Shown here: positions 52,692-60,865 of the stretch, in pieces | Layout of the letters: each line of letters starts with the position of its first letter | How positions within the stretch are numbered: position 1 is the first letter of the stretch | NCBI RefSeq assembly: GCF_001424195.1 | Contig: NZ_LMOO01000001.1 | Coordinates: 2,090,812-2,154,811 of the forward strand | Length of the DNA stretch: 64,000 bases | Direction: 5' to 3' | DNA from: Cellulomonas sp. Leaf334 | GTDB lineage: Bacteria > Actinomycetota > Actinomycetes > Actinomycetales > Cellulomonadaceae | Program-made: the position numbers and the translations under genes | Notes under the pieces: model-generated | Databases searched by the model: none | What the model was told of the DNA's origin: nothing | The model's input: the letters and a program-made list of their open reading frames with translations, nothing else

Positions 52692-52714
52692 CCTCCACTC
52701 GACATTGCTTATAG
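52676..52714. promoter_or_regulatory. Inverted repeat over the AbiE-like start codon
   Basis: CTATAAGCA (52676-52684) and its exact complement TGCTTATAG (52706-52714) are 30 bp apart centre to centre. They flank the ribosome site and start of the regulator gene. The outer arm also overlaps a TATA-like -10. AbiEi antitoxins repress their own operons by binding such inverted repeats. The AT-rich arms stand out against the GC-rich background. Confidence 0.7.
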
Positions 52715-52721
52715 TCTAGCG

Positions 52722-52901
52722 CTGACCACGCGCATCATCAACGAGGTGTCGCTCCGCCAGGTCGTGGCTGGTCGATCATCGGCGCCGTCCCGCTCGCTCG
52801 AGCGCGAGATCACCACCTGGATCGAGGGGCACGGGCCGACGTTGGCTGACCCACAACGACACGATCTGGACTGCACACCTGGGCGTCGAGCCGCGTTCTA
52901 G
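52722..52901 (+). pseudogene. Possible gene remnant between the AbiE-like unit and the repeat-protein locus
   Basis: A short open stretch ends at TAG 52901 and reads TTRIINEVSLRQVVAG...REITTWIEGHGPTLADPQ. It has coding-like composition but no start codon with a ribosome site and no recognised domain. It may be the tail of a lost gene or simply non-coding. Confidence 0.25.
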
Positions 52902-52939
52902 GTGGGTACGCACATCCGCACGCAGCTCCGGAGGACCTC

Positions 52940-53509
52940 ATGGACGCCAGCACCACGCACCACCGCCCCACCACTCGACGCTTCGTGGCCATCGGGGTCG
53001 TCGCGGTCGGCCTGTGCGTCGTCGGCACCGGGGTCGCGGCCGCGGCCGCCCCGACCTCGGCGCTGTCCCGGTCGGTCACCGGGCTCCTGCAGTCCGCGGG
53101 CGTCGACTGGTCGACGATGCCGGACGGGTACACGCCCGAGCAGTACGAGGCGTTCTGGGGTGCCGGGTACACGCCGGAGAGCGTCGAGGAGCTCAGCGCG
53201 CTGTGGAACCTCGGAACCACGGAGACGAAGGCGCGGGCCGGGCAGCTGATCCTCGACGGGCTGCCGGTGCCGGTGGCTGTCGCGCCGACGGACACCGCGA
53301 CGTCCGACGCCGGGGACGAGGGCGCGGTGCTGCTGACGGACGAGCAGTTCGAGGCGTTCTGGGGTGCCGGCTACACGGACGCGGACGTCGAGGCGCTGGG
53401 GGAGATCTGGAACACGGAGTACGCGGAGACCAAGGCGCGGGCCGGGCAGCTGCTCCTCGACGGGCAGACTCCTCCCGTGGCGCCCAGCGGCACGCCCGGC
53501 CAGTCCTGA
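52940..53509 (+). CDS. Exported protein with two EQYEAFWGAGYT-type repeats
   Basis: A 189-residue protein with an N-terminal hydrophobic segment (about 14-37) ending AAAAAP, a signal peptide or anchor. Two copies of a roughly 48-residue repeat follow: YTPEQYEAFWGAGYT (64-78) to LDGLPVPV, and LTDEQFEAFWGAGYT (132-146) to LDGQTPPV, each including LWN/IWN and TKARAGQLxLDG. The two are joined by an acidic Thr/Asp linker. The same repeat occurs twice in the protein at 55112. I do not know a named family. GGAGG lies six bases before the ATG, and the amidoligase gene follows 38 bp later. Confidence 0.85.
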   Translation: MDASTTHHRPTTRRFVAIGVVAVGLCVVGTGVAAAAAPTSALSRSVTGLLQSAGVDWSTMPDGYTPEQYEAFWGAGYTPESVEELSALWNLGTTETKARAGQLILDGLPVPVAVAPTDTATSDAGDEGAVLLTDEQFEAFWGAGYTDADVEALGEIWNTEYAETKARAGQLLLDGQTPPVAPSGTPGQS

Positions 53510-53547
53510 GCCCGTCGCCCGGCACGACCCTTCGTGAGGAGTACGAC

Positions 53548-54567
53548 GTGGACGAGCTGTCGCTGCGGACCGGGTTCGAGATCGAGCTCCTGGCCCCCGC
53601 GGGATCGGACCGGCAGGTGCTGGCCGACGACCTGGCCGCGCGCCTGGGCGGTCAGGTGCGACGGTCGTTCCACACCGACTCCGAGCCGTCGGTCGTGCCG
53701 GGCGTCGGTGTCTTCCGGCACCTGTCGCCGGCGTTCGACGTGGTCGACGCCGCGGGACGTCCCGTGGCGCGGCTCGTCGACGACATCACCCTCGTGGCCG
53801 ACCTGGTGCCCGGAGCCCCGCGGCGTCCGGGCTGGTACCGCGTCCTGTGCGACGACGCCCGGCTGCTGCGTCTGATCGAGCGGCACGCCGACCCCGACGC
53901 CCCGCTCACCACGGTGCTGGACCCGCTCGCCGAGCTGTTCGGGGTGCGCACCGAGCTGGTCGGCTCGGCGGCCCGGGTCGACGACCCCAGCGGTGCCACC
54001 GTCGCCGTCGCGATGCCGCTGCCGGCGGGGCGGGAACGGCCGTGCGAGATCATCACGCCGCCCATCGACACCGACCACGGGGCCGCGCTCGAACGGCTGC
54101 TGGTGCCCGCGCGTGAGCTCGGCTTCACCGTCCCGCGGGAGGCCGCCGTGCACCTGCACGTCGACGGGGCACCGTTCCGTCGGCCGGAGGCCTTCGCCAA
54201 CGTCGTGCGGCTGTTCGGCCACTGGCGGGACCAGCTGTGGGCCGCGCTGGACACCAACCCCGCGTGCCGGCGCCTGGCGCCGCTGCCGGACGCGCTGCTG
54301 GACCTGGTCGAGACCGATGCCGACGCTGTCACGCACGCGACCGGTCTGACCAAGTACGCCGACGTCAACCTCACGCAGCTCGTCACCAGCAAGCCTGTGC
54401 GGGACACGCTCGAGGTGCGGATCCTGCCCGGTGCGATCGACGGGCCGAGCATCGTGCGACGGGCCGCGCTCGTCGAGGCGCTGCTCGCCCGCTGCCTCGA
54501 CCCGCAGCCGCTGCCCCGCCCCGGCGAGGGCGCGACGGTGCACGACCTCGTCGCGGTGCACCGGTGA
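53548..54567 (+). CDS. Amidoligase-family (COOH-NH2 ligase) protein
   Basis: A 339-residue protein of the glutamine-synthetase-like amidoligase family (Amidoligase_2). The family layout is visible: GFEIEL at 9-14, CEIITPPI at 166-173, HLHVDG at 202-207, KYADVNL at 269-275 and TLEVRILPG at 287-295. These acidic, His and Arg residues form the metal-ATP site that joins a carboxylate to an amine. Substrates are unknown for the family; modification of a peptide or cell-wall amine has been proposed. GAGGAG lies before the GTG, and the sigma gene begins in its stop codon (GTGA), an unusual coupling of an enzyme to a sigma factor. Confidence 0.75.
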   Translation: MDELSLRTGFEIELLAPAGSDRQVLADDLAARLGGQVRRSFHTDSEPSVVPGVGVFRHLSPAFDVVDAAGRPVARLVDDITLVADLVPGAPRRPGWYRVLCDDARLLRLIERHADPDAPLTTVLDPLAELFGVRTELVGSAARVDDPSGATVAVAMPLPAGRERPCEIITPPIDTDHGAALERLLVPARELGFTVPREAAVHLHVDGAPFRRPEAFANVVRLFGHWRDQLWAALDTNPACRRLAPLPDALLDLVETDADAVTHATGLTKYADVNLTQLVTSKPVRDTLEVRILPGAIDGPSIVRRAALVEALLARCLDPQPLPRPGEGATVHDLVAVHR

Positions 54568-55115
54568 GCGCGGGGGTGACGTCGCCGGAGAGTGCCGCGA
54601 TCCCGGTCGTCGAGCCCGAGTTGGACGACCTGGTCCGGGTCCACCTCGCGGGGCTGCTGCGCTACGCGACGGTCCTCACCGGAGACGGGCACACCGCCGC
54701 CGACCTGGTCCAGGAGGTGCTCCTGCGGGCGCACGTGCGCTGGACCCGGATCGCTCTGATGGCCCGGCCCGACCTGTACCTGCGCCGGATGGTCACCAAC
54801 GAGCACCTCTCCTGGCGCCGCCGGTGGCACGTCCGGACGATCCGCCCGGCCGCCGACGAGGTCCTCGCCGCCCACGCCGACTCCCACGGCGACCACGCCC
54901 ACGGTGTCGTCGAGGAGGACGCGATGTGGGGACACCTCGAGACGCTGCCCCCTCGACAGCGGACGGTGCTGGTCCTGCGGTACTACGAGGGCCTGAGCGA
55001 CGCGGAGATCTCCGAGGTCCTCGGCACCTCCCCGGCCACCGTCCGGTCCCACGCCAGCCGAGCGCTGGCCACCCTGCGTGACACCGACCTCAGCACCCGA
55101 ACGGAGAAGCGATGA
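54564..55115 (+). CDS. ECF sigma factor (SigE-type subgroup)
   Basis: A 183-residue extracytoplasmic-function sigma factor. Region 2 is LAGLLRYATVLTGDGHTAADLVQEVLLRAHVRW...PDLYLRRMVTNEHLSWRRR; region 4 is LPPRQRTVLVLRYYEGLSDAEISEVLGTSPATVRSHASRALATLR. It belongs to the actinobacterial SigE-like subgroup. Its stop overlaps the ATG of a single-pass membrane protein, the normal position for a cognate anti-sigma factor. Its targets are not evident; the upstream repeat-protein and amidoligase genes are candidates. Confidence 0.92.
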   Translation: MSAGVTSPESAAIPVVEPELDDLVRVHLAGLLRYATVLTGDGHTAADLVQEVLLRAHVRWTRIALMARPDLYLRRMVTNEHLSWRRRWHVRTIRPAADEVLAAHADSHGDHAHGVVEEDAMWGHLETLPPRQRTVLVLRYYEGLSDAEISEVLGTSPATVRSHASRALATLRDTDLSTRTEKR

Positions 55116-55759
55116 GCCACCACGACGACGAGCTGGTCGCTCGGATCACCCGCGCCCTCCACTCGCGGGACGCCGACCAGCCCGACCCGGCGGTCGTCGC
55201 GTCGCGGCTCCAGGAAGCGCTCGCGCATGAGCCGGAGGCGACCGTGACCACCCTCGTGCGCCGCGGCGCGAAGGTCGCGGTGGCCGGTGCGGTCATCTCC
55301 ACCCTCGCCGTCGGCGGTGCGGGCGCGGCGGCCGCCGCGAACCCGTACTCCGAGGTCGCCCGCGTGGTCGAGGGCGTCGCGCAGACGGTGGGGCTCGAGT
55401 GGTCGGCGATGCCCGACGGGTACACGCGCGAGCAATACGAGGCGTTCTGGGGCGCGGGCTACACGATCGACGATGCGTGGGCGCTCGCGGACCTGTGGAA
55501 CCTCGACGTGACCGCGACCAAGGCGCAGGCCGGGCAGCTCCTCCTCGACGGGCAGACGCCCCCCGTCGCGCCCGGTGGGACCGTGCCCGAGGTCCTGGCG
55601 CCGGACCCGCAGCAGGAGGCGTACGACGCGTTCTGGGCCGCCGGCCACACGGAGCAGGACCTCGCCGAGCTCGTGGAACTGTGGCACACCGACTCCGCCG
55701 AGGCGAAGGCCCGGGCGGGCCGGATGGTCCTGGACGGCGAGCCGCTACCCCTGGACTGA
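55112..55759 (+). CDS. Single-pass membrane protein with AFWGAGYT-type repeats, probable anti-sigma factor
   Basis: A 215-residue protein. The cytoplasmic N-terminus (1-53, MSHHDDELVARITRALHSRDADQ...) precedes one membrane helix (about 54-76), then an external part with two copies of the repeat seen in the protein at 52940: YTREQYEAFWGAGYT (104-118) with TKAQAGQLLLDGQTPPV, and a diverged EAYDAFWAAGHT (169-180) with AKARAGRMVLDGEPLP. The 4-bp overlap with the sigma gene and the membrane layout point to an anti-sigma role. There is no zinc-binding HxxxCxxC motif. Its 3' end overlaps the convergent membrane gene by 15 bp. Confidence 0.8.
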   Translation: MSHHDDELVARITRALHSRDADQPDPAVVASRLQEALAHEPEATVTTLVRRGAKVAVAGAVISTLAVGGAGAAAAANPYSEVARVVEGVAQTVGLEWSAMPDGYTREQYEAFWGAGYTIDDAWALADLWNLDVTATKAQAGQLLLDGQTPPVAPGGTVPEVLAPDPQQEAYDAFWAAGHTEQDLAELVELWHTDSAEAKARAGRMVLDGEPLPLD

Positions 55760-56149
55760 GGTCTGCCGACGCTCCACGACCAGGGCCGCGATCCCCAGCA
55801 CGATCGCGCCGATCTCCGAGATCGCCGACAGCCACACCGGGATGCCCACCCACTGCTCGTGCACCCCGAAGAACCCGCCGGGTGTCGTCGAGATGACGAA
55901 CGCCGTCAGGGTGGCGACGCCGAACCCGACCGCGCCCAGCAGCGGGAGCCAGTGCCGCCAGACGAGCACGAGGACGCCGAGGACCAGGCCGCCGACACCG
56001 TTGAGCAGGAACGCCGGACCGACGACGTCGAGGGTGTTCATGCCGTTGGCCCACAGGTCGAGGTGGACGACCGCGGAGAGCATCACGCACGCGGACAGCA
56101 GGGCCCGCAGGACGTCGGACGTCGCCTGGGTGCCGGTGTGCCAGCTCAT
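55745..56149 (-). CDS. Four-helix membrane protein (putative)
   Basis: A 134-residue protein with four membrane helices and short loops, including LRALLSACVMLSAVVHLDLWANG in the first helix. Similar small proteins are common in actinobacteria without known function. The gene starts two bases after the stop of the Rieske gene, so the two probably form an operon and could sit together in the membrane. Confidence 0.75.
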   Translation of the reverse strand: MSWHTGTQATSDVLRALLSACVMLSAVVHLDLWANGMNTLDVVGPAFLLNGVGGLVLGVLVLVWRHWLPLLGAVGFGVATLTAFVISTTPGGFFGVHEQWVGIPVWLSAISEIGAIVLGIAALVVERRQTSVQG

Positions 56150-56151
56150 GG

Positions 56152-56625
56152 TCAGGCCTTCCCGGCGAGCACGGCGCCGTTGCTGACGTGCACGTCGACC
56201 TCGGGCAGCGGCGACGGTGCAGGACCGGACACGTTGGCGCCGGTCAGGTCGAACACCGACCCGTGGCAGGGGCACCTCAGCTCGTCGTCCTCCGGCGCGA
56301 CCGTGCACTGCTGGTGCGTGCAGACGGCCGACAGGGCGACCACCGTGCCCGCCTCGGGCTGCACCAGGATGATCGGCTTGCCGTCGGCGTCCTTCGCGGA
56401 GATCGCCCCGCCCACCGGGATGTCGGACACCTGTGCCAACGCACCCCCGCTCGCCGCCGCGGGCGCCCCGTCGGACGGGCTCTCCGAGCCGCCGCACGCG
56501 GCCAGCACGCCCGCCGCGGCGACCCCCATGGTGACCAGACCCGCCCGGACCAGCACCTCCCGCCGGTCCAGGCAGCCGTCGCAGGAGTGAGGGACTGTCT
56601 GTGCTGTCGCTGCTGTGGCAGACAT
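56152..56625 (-). CDS. Rieske [2Fe-2S] lipoprotein, Tat-type signal
   Basis: A 157-residue exported iron-sulfur protein. The signal DRREVLVRAGLVTMGVAAAGVLAAC has twin Arg and a lipobox, suggesting Tat export and a lipid anchor. The Rieske ligands are Cys102 and His104 (CTHQQC) and Cys118 and His121 (CPCHGS), with Cys107 and Cys120 placed for the disulfide. Small stand-alone Rieske proteins of this type are common in actinobacteria and their electron partners are not known. GGAGG precedes the ATG. Confidence 0.93.
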   Translation of the reverse strand: MSATAATAQTVPHSCDGCLDRREVLVRAGLVTMGVAAAGVLAACGGSESPSDGAPAAASGGALAQVSDIPVGGAISAKDADGKPIILVQPEAGTVVALSAVCTHQQCTVAPEDDELRCPCHGSVFDLTGANVSGPAPSPLPEVDVHVSNGAVLAGKA

Positions 56626-56689
56626 CGGGACCTCCGGGTCGGACCTGGTGGGGCTGACACCTGTGTCACGGTGCCGGGCCCGTCGAGGT

Positions 56690-58480
56690 TCACCCGGGTG
56701 CGGCACCAGTTCCAGGGTGCCCGCTCGGGGCGGGTTCGTCCTGGGCGCGGGACACGGCGGCCTCGTCGGCGATGACGGCCGTGACCCCGCCGACGGCTGT
56801 GACTCCCGCGGCGGACGCGGCGGCGTCGTCGTCGAACCGCCCCTGGATGCCCGACACGTTCCGCAGCGGCAGCTCCGGCAGCATGACCGTGAGGATCACG
56901 CCGAACACCATGATGAACGCGGCCAGGAGCAGGACGGTGTCCACCGACTGCGCGAAGCCGTCGAGGAACGGCTGCGCGAGCCGCGGGTCGAGGTTGTTGA
57001 TGAACGACGAGTCGTCCAGCGACGGCACCGCGCCGCCGCCCTGCAGCATCGCGAGGACGGGCGCGTTGGCCGGGTCGGCCGCGACCGCGGGGTCCGCGAC
57101 GGCCGCCTGGAACTCCGGTGTCTGCGAGGCGGTCCGGAACGCGGCCGCGATGTTGGAGCCGACCGTCGAGAACAGCACCGACAGGAACACCGCGGTGCCC
57201 AGCGTGCCGCCCATCTGCCGGAAGAACAGCGACGACGACGTCGCGACGCCCATGTCCCGGACCTCCACGGCGTTCTGCACGGCGAGCACCAGCGGCTGCA
57301 TCGTGAAGCCCAGGCCGAGGCCGAACAGGATGGACACCGCGAACACGTACGGCAGCGTCGTGTCCGCCTGGAGGCGGGAGAAGAAGAGCGCACCGAGGCC
57401 CATGAGGACCGTGCCGACCACCGGGAACGCCTTGTAGCGGCCGGTCCGCGACGTCGTCTGACCGGCGACGATCGAGCCCGTCATGATGCCCAGCGTGAAC
57501 GGGATGAGCGTCAGACCGGCCTCGGTGGGCGACTGGCCCTTGACGATCTGCAGGTACAGCGGGAGCGTCGCCAGGCCGCCGAACATGCCCAGACCGATCA
57601 CGGTGTTGGCGGCGGCGCCCACGGAGAACGTGCGGTTCCGGAACAGCGACAGCGGCAGGATCGCGTCGGCCTTCGCGTACCGCTCGGCCAGGAGGAACGA
57701 CGCGACCCCGAGCACGCCGACGACGTAGCAGGCGATCGACCGCGGGGAGTCCCAGCCCCAGATGCGGCCCTGCTCGGCGACCACCAGCAGCGGCACCAGC
57801 GCGACGACGAGCGCGAGCGCGCCCGGGTAGTCGATCCGGTGCTCGACGCGCCGCAGCGGCGGCAGGTGCAGGACGCGCGCGACGACGACGATCGCGAGGA
57901 TGCCGATGGGCACGTTGATGAGGAAGACCCAGCGCCAGCCCGTGATCCCGAGGATGGTCTCCGCCCCCGCGAAGAACCCGCCGACCACGGGACCGAGCAC
58001 CGACGCGGTACCGAACACCGCCAGGAAGTACCCCTGGTAGCGGGCACGCTCGCGGGGGGCGACGAGGTCGCCGAGGATCGTGATCGCGAGCGCCATGAGA
58101 CCGCCGGCGCCGAGGCCCTGGACGCCGCGGTAGACCGCCAGCTGGTACATGGAGTCCGCGGTGCCGGACAGCAGCGAGCCCACCACGAAGATCGAGATCG
58201 AGATCAGGTACAGCGGCTTGCGGCCGTAGATGTCGGAGAGCTTGCCGTACAGCGGCGTCGAGATCGTCGCGGTCAGCAGGTACGCCGTCGTCACCCACGC
58301 CTGCAGGGACAGCCCGTGCAGGTCGTCGCCGATGGTCCGGATGGAGGTCGCGACGATGGTCTGGTCGAGCGCGGCGAGGAACATGCCGAGCATCAGACCG
58401 CCGAGGATCGTGAGGATCTCCCGGTGCGTCGGAGGCACGAACGTCTGCGGTTCCGCCACGGGGGTGTGCTGGGGAGGCAT
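56690..58480 (-). CDS. DHA2-family (14-TM) MFS drug-type exporter
   Basis: A 596-residue major facilitator with 14 predicted helices. Family motifs are LDQTIVATSIRTIGDDL (motif D1), GKLSDIYGRKPLYL (motif A), GVQGLGAGGLMALA and VLGPVVGGFFAG (motif C), typical of proton-driven drug exporters of the EmrB/QacA type. A large outer loop near the C-terminus is present, as expected. GAAGG lies six bases before the ATG. The 166-bp divergent gap holds TTGCG-N17-CGCAA (58504-58530), a possible operator; no regulator is adjacent. Confidence 0.93.
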   Translation of the reverse strand: MPPQHTPVAEPQTFVPPTHREILTILGGLMLGMFLAALDQTIVATSIRTIGDDLHGLSLQAWVTTAYLLTATISTPLYGKLSDIYGRKPLYLISISIFVVGSLLSGTADSMYQLAVYRGVQGLGAGGLMALAITILGDLVAPRERARYQGYFLAVFGTASVLGPVVGGFFAGAETILGITGWRWVFLINVPIGILAIVVVARVLHLPPLRRVEHRIDYPGALALVVALVPLLVVAEQGRIWGWDSPRSIACYVVGVLGVASFLLAERYAKADAILPLSLFRNRTFSVGAAANTVIGLGMFGGLATLPLYLQIVKGQSPTEAGLTLIPFTLGIMTGSIVAGQTTSRTGRYKAFPVVGTVLMGLGALFFSRLQADTTLPYVFAVSILFGLGLGFTMQPLVLAVQNAVEVRDMGVATSSSLFFRQMGGTLGTAVFLSVLFSTVGSNIAAAFRTASQTPEFQAAVADPAVAADPANAPVLAMLQGGGAVPSLDDSSFINNLDPRLAQPFLDGFAQSVDTVLLLAAFIMVFGVILTVMLPELPLRNVSGIQGRFDDDAAASAAGVTAVGGVTAVIADEAAVSRAQDEPAPSGHPGTGAAPG

Positions 58481-58646
58481 GAGACCTTCTCGACGGGGAA
58501 TGATTGCGCAGGACAACTAACGTGACGCAACAACCGTGCACCCACGACGTGTTCCCCGCCACAGAGGCTTCCTCCCCGCTGCTCCGACGCGGATAAACGC
58601 TTCAGCAGGGCGGACGCCGCTCACCCGTCACAGCTACGGTGTCGGG

Positions 58647-59291
58647 ATGCCCACGCCCGCGACCGGCCCGCTTCGCCTCGCGCGCGGTGCCGTCGTCGCC
58701 GTCGTGACGGTCGCGCTCGCGGCCCTCGCGCACGTGCTCGCCGGGGGTGCCCTCCCGCCGTTCGTGGTCGTCGTCAGCCTGACCGCGATCGTGCTGGCCG
58801 CCGCCGTCGTGCTGACCGGGCGCCGGCTCGGCCCCGTCGGAGCGGTCGCGCTGCTCGGTGCCGGACAGCTGGCGGTGCACTCGGCGTTCAGCCTGTTCAC
58901 GTCCATGGCCTGCATGCCTGGGCCGACCGACCAGGCGTCGATGTTCGGGCACCAGCACCACCCCGGCATGGTCATGCAGTCGCAGACCGCCTGCACGGCG
59001 GTCGACCCGGCGCTCGCGCAGCCGCTGCTCGGCGCCTCCGCGATGCTCGTGCTGCACATCGCCGCGACCGTCGCGGCAGCCCTCGTGATCGTCGGCGCCG
59101 ACCGCGCCCTCTGGTGGCTCGCCGCCTGGCTGCGTCCTCTTGTCGGCGGACCCGCACCCGTCGTCGTCGTCCCCCGCCCCGCGCTGCCGACACCCGCCGA
59201 GGTCCCCTGGTCCGGCCGAGACTGGTGGCGTGACGTCGTCCCCCTCCGAGGACCGCCCAGCTGGCAGTCGCCCACGGCACCACCTCGCTGA
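58647..59291 (+). CDS. Membrane protein with a His/Met-rich loop, copper-cluster associated
   Basis: A 214-residue membrane protein with about four helices and a loop containing SMACMPGP and FGHQHHPGMVMQSQTAC, rich in His, Met and Cys and suited to bind copper. It lies just before ycnI, copC and copD-ctaG on the same strand, so a role in periplasmic copper handling is likely. The C-terminal 60 residues are Pro-rich and probably disordered. No named family is recognised. Confidence 0.75.
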   Translation: MPTPATGPLRLARGAVVAVVTVALAALAHVLAGGALPPFVVVVSLTAIVLAAAVVLTGRRLGPVGAVALLGAGQLAVHSAFSLFTSMACMPGPTDQASMFGHQHHPGMVMQSQTACTAVDPALAQPLLGASAMLVLHIAATVAAALVIVGADRALWWLAAWLRPLVGGPAPVVVVPRPALPTPAEVPWSGRDWWRDVVPLRGPPSWQSPTAPPR

Positions 59292-59371
59292 TCTGTGCTG
59301 ATCGGTCGTTGGCACGGGGCTCGTGCGCGCGCGCCCACCCCTCGACCACCACCTCACCTCAGGGAACAGCC

Positions 59372-60088
59372 ATGTCATCGATCAGCCGTCTCGGCGCGAC
59401 CACCCTCGTCGCCGTTGCCCTCGCCGTCCTGCCCGCCGCCGCCGCGTCCGCGCACGTCCGGGTGGTCCCCGAGCAGACCACCGCGGGAGGATGGACCGTG
59501 CTCACCTTCCGGGTCCCCAACGAGTCGGAGACCGCTGCGACCTCGCAGGTGTCGGTCGACCTCCCGACGGACACGCCGCTCCTGTCGGTCTCCACCAAGC
59601 CGGTCCCCGGCTGGACGGCGACCGTCGAGACCGCCCCCCTGCCCGAGCCCGTCGACTTCTACGGGACCGAGCTGACCGAGGCGCCGTCGCGTGTCGTGTG
59701 GACCGCGCAGCCCGGCGCCGAGGTCGTGGACGGGCAGTTCCAGGAGTTCGAGGTGTCTGCCGGGCCCCTGCCCGACGCCGGCACCCGCCTCGTCCTGCCT
59801 GCGCACCAGACCTACACCGACGGCACGGTCGTCGACTGGGTCGACGTCGCGGAGGAGGGAGCCGAGGAGCCCGCGCACCCGGCCCCCGAGCTGACGACGA
59901 CGGAGGGTGCCGACGAGCACGTCACGGACGACGCCGACATCGAGGACGCCGCAGCCGTCACCACCGCCGCCCCGACGCCGTCGGAACCCGACACCCTCGC
60001 CCGGGTGCTCGGCGCGGCCGGCCTCGCCCTCGGCGTCGTCGCGCTGGTCCTGGCCATGGTCGGTCGCCGTCGCCGGAGCGACGTGTGA
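59372..60088 (+). CDS. YcnI-like copper-binding protein (DUF1775)
   Basis: A 238-residue exported protein. The signal peptide ends ASA, so the mature protein starts AHVRVVPEQT, with an N-terminal His that in YcnI proteins binds Cu(II) together with the amino group. The DUF1775 domain (to about 160) includes FRVPNESE and VPGWTATVE. A disordered acidic linker and a C-terminal membrane anchor (about 212-232) ending RRRRSDV follow. It overlaps copC by 4 bp. Confidence 0.9.
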   Translation: MSSISRLGATTLVAVALAVLPAAAASAHVRVVPEQTTAGGWTVLTFRVPNESETAATSQVSVDLPTDTPLLSVSTKPVPGWTATVETAPLPEPVDFYGTELTEAPSRVVWTAQPGAEVVDGQFQEFEVSAGPLPDAGTRLVLPAHQTYTDGTVVDWVDVAEEGAEEPAHPAPELTTTEGADEHVTDDADIEDAAAVTTAAPTPSEPDTLARVLGAAGLALGVVALVLAMVGRRRRSDV

Positions 60089-60726
60089 GGCGCACGTTCG
60101 CCGCGGCGCTCGGCGTCCTGCTGGGCCTGGCGGCGGTCGTCCTCGTGGCGCCCGCCGCCCAGGCGCACAACGTGCTGCAGAGCACCGACCCCGCGGAGGG
60201 CTCGACCGTCCCCGTCGTCCCCGAGCAGGTCACGCTCACGTTCAACGAGCCCGTGCTGATGGTCGGCACCACGATCATGGTCCACACGGCCGACGACGAG
60301 ATGGTCAACATCGGCCCACCGCTCCTCGTCGACAACACCGCCGGCATCGCGGTCACGGGCGAGCTCCCCGCCGGCGAGTACACGGTCATCTACCGCGTCA
60401 CCTCCGCGGACGGGCACCCGATCGAGGGGCAGTTCCGGTTCACCGCGGCGGAGGCCACCTCGTACGGGGTCGCGACGGCCGCGCCGACGATGACACCCAC
60501 GCCGACCACCTCCGCCGAGGTCCAGGCGAGCGAGTCGGCGTCGCCCGGGCCGTCGGCGACCGTGACCGCCCCGCCCGTCGAGGAGGAGCGCATCTCCGGG
60601 ACCCTCCTCCTCGGGATCGCTGCGGCGCTCGTCGTCGTCGGTGGCGTCGTCGCGTGGCTGCTGCTGCGGCGGCGCCCGGCCGGGTCGCCGACGGACCCGC
60701 CGTCGGGAGGCGTGCCGGGGCAGTGA
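60085..60726 (+). CDS. copC: CopC-domain copper resistance/acquisition protein
   Basis: A 213-residue exported protein. After the signal peptide the mature N-terminus begins AHNVLQSTDPAEGSTV, with the His that binds Cu(II). The CopC beta-sandwich continues through TLTFNEPV to YRVTSADGHPIEGQFRF, which supplies further copper ligands. A Ser/Thr/Pro linker and a C-terminal membrane helix (about 172-195) follow. It lies between ycnI and copD and probably hands copper to CopD. Confidence 0.92.
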   Translation: MRRTFAAALGVLLGLAAVVLVAPAAQAHNVLQSTDPAEGSTVPVVPEQVTLTFNEPVLMVGTTIMVHTADDEMVNIGPPLLVDNTAGIAVTGELPAGEYTVIYRVTSADGHPIEGQFRFTAAEATSYGVATAAPTMTPTPTTSAEVQASESASPGPSATVTAPPVEEERISGTLLLGIAAALVVVGGVVAWLLLRRRPAGSPTDPPSGGVPGQ

Positions 60727-60865
60727 CGGACGTGCTCCCCGGGGTGCGCGTCTGCGGGCTCGGTGACGGACCTCTCAGGCCCGACCTCGCGACGGCCGCT
60801 GACGTCGCACCGGACGTGACCGACGGCATGTCGGGCCGGTCGCCGAACCGACCTACGCTGGTCAG

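Noticed and set aside
51480..52901. A 473-codon plus-strand frame opposite the AbiE-like pair
   Set aside because: Arg-rich, no domain, and antisense to two overlapping genes with recognisable folds; only its last 60 codons, outside those genes, were kept as a weak remnant.
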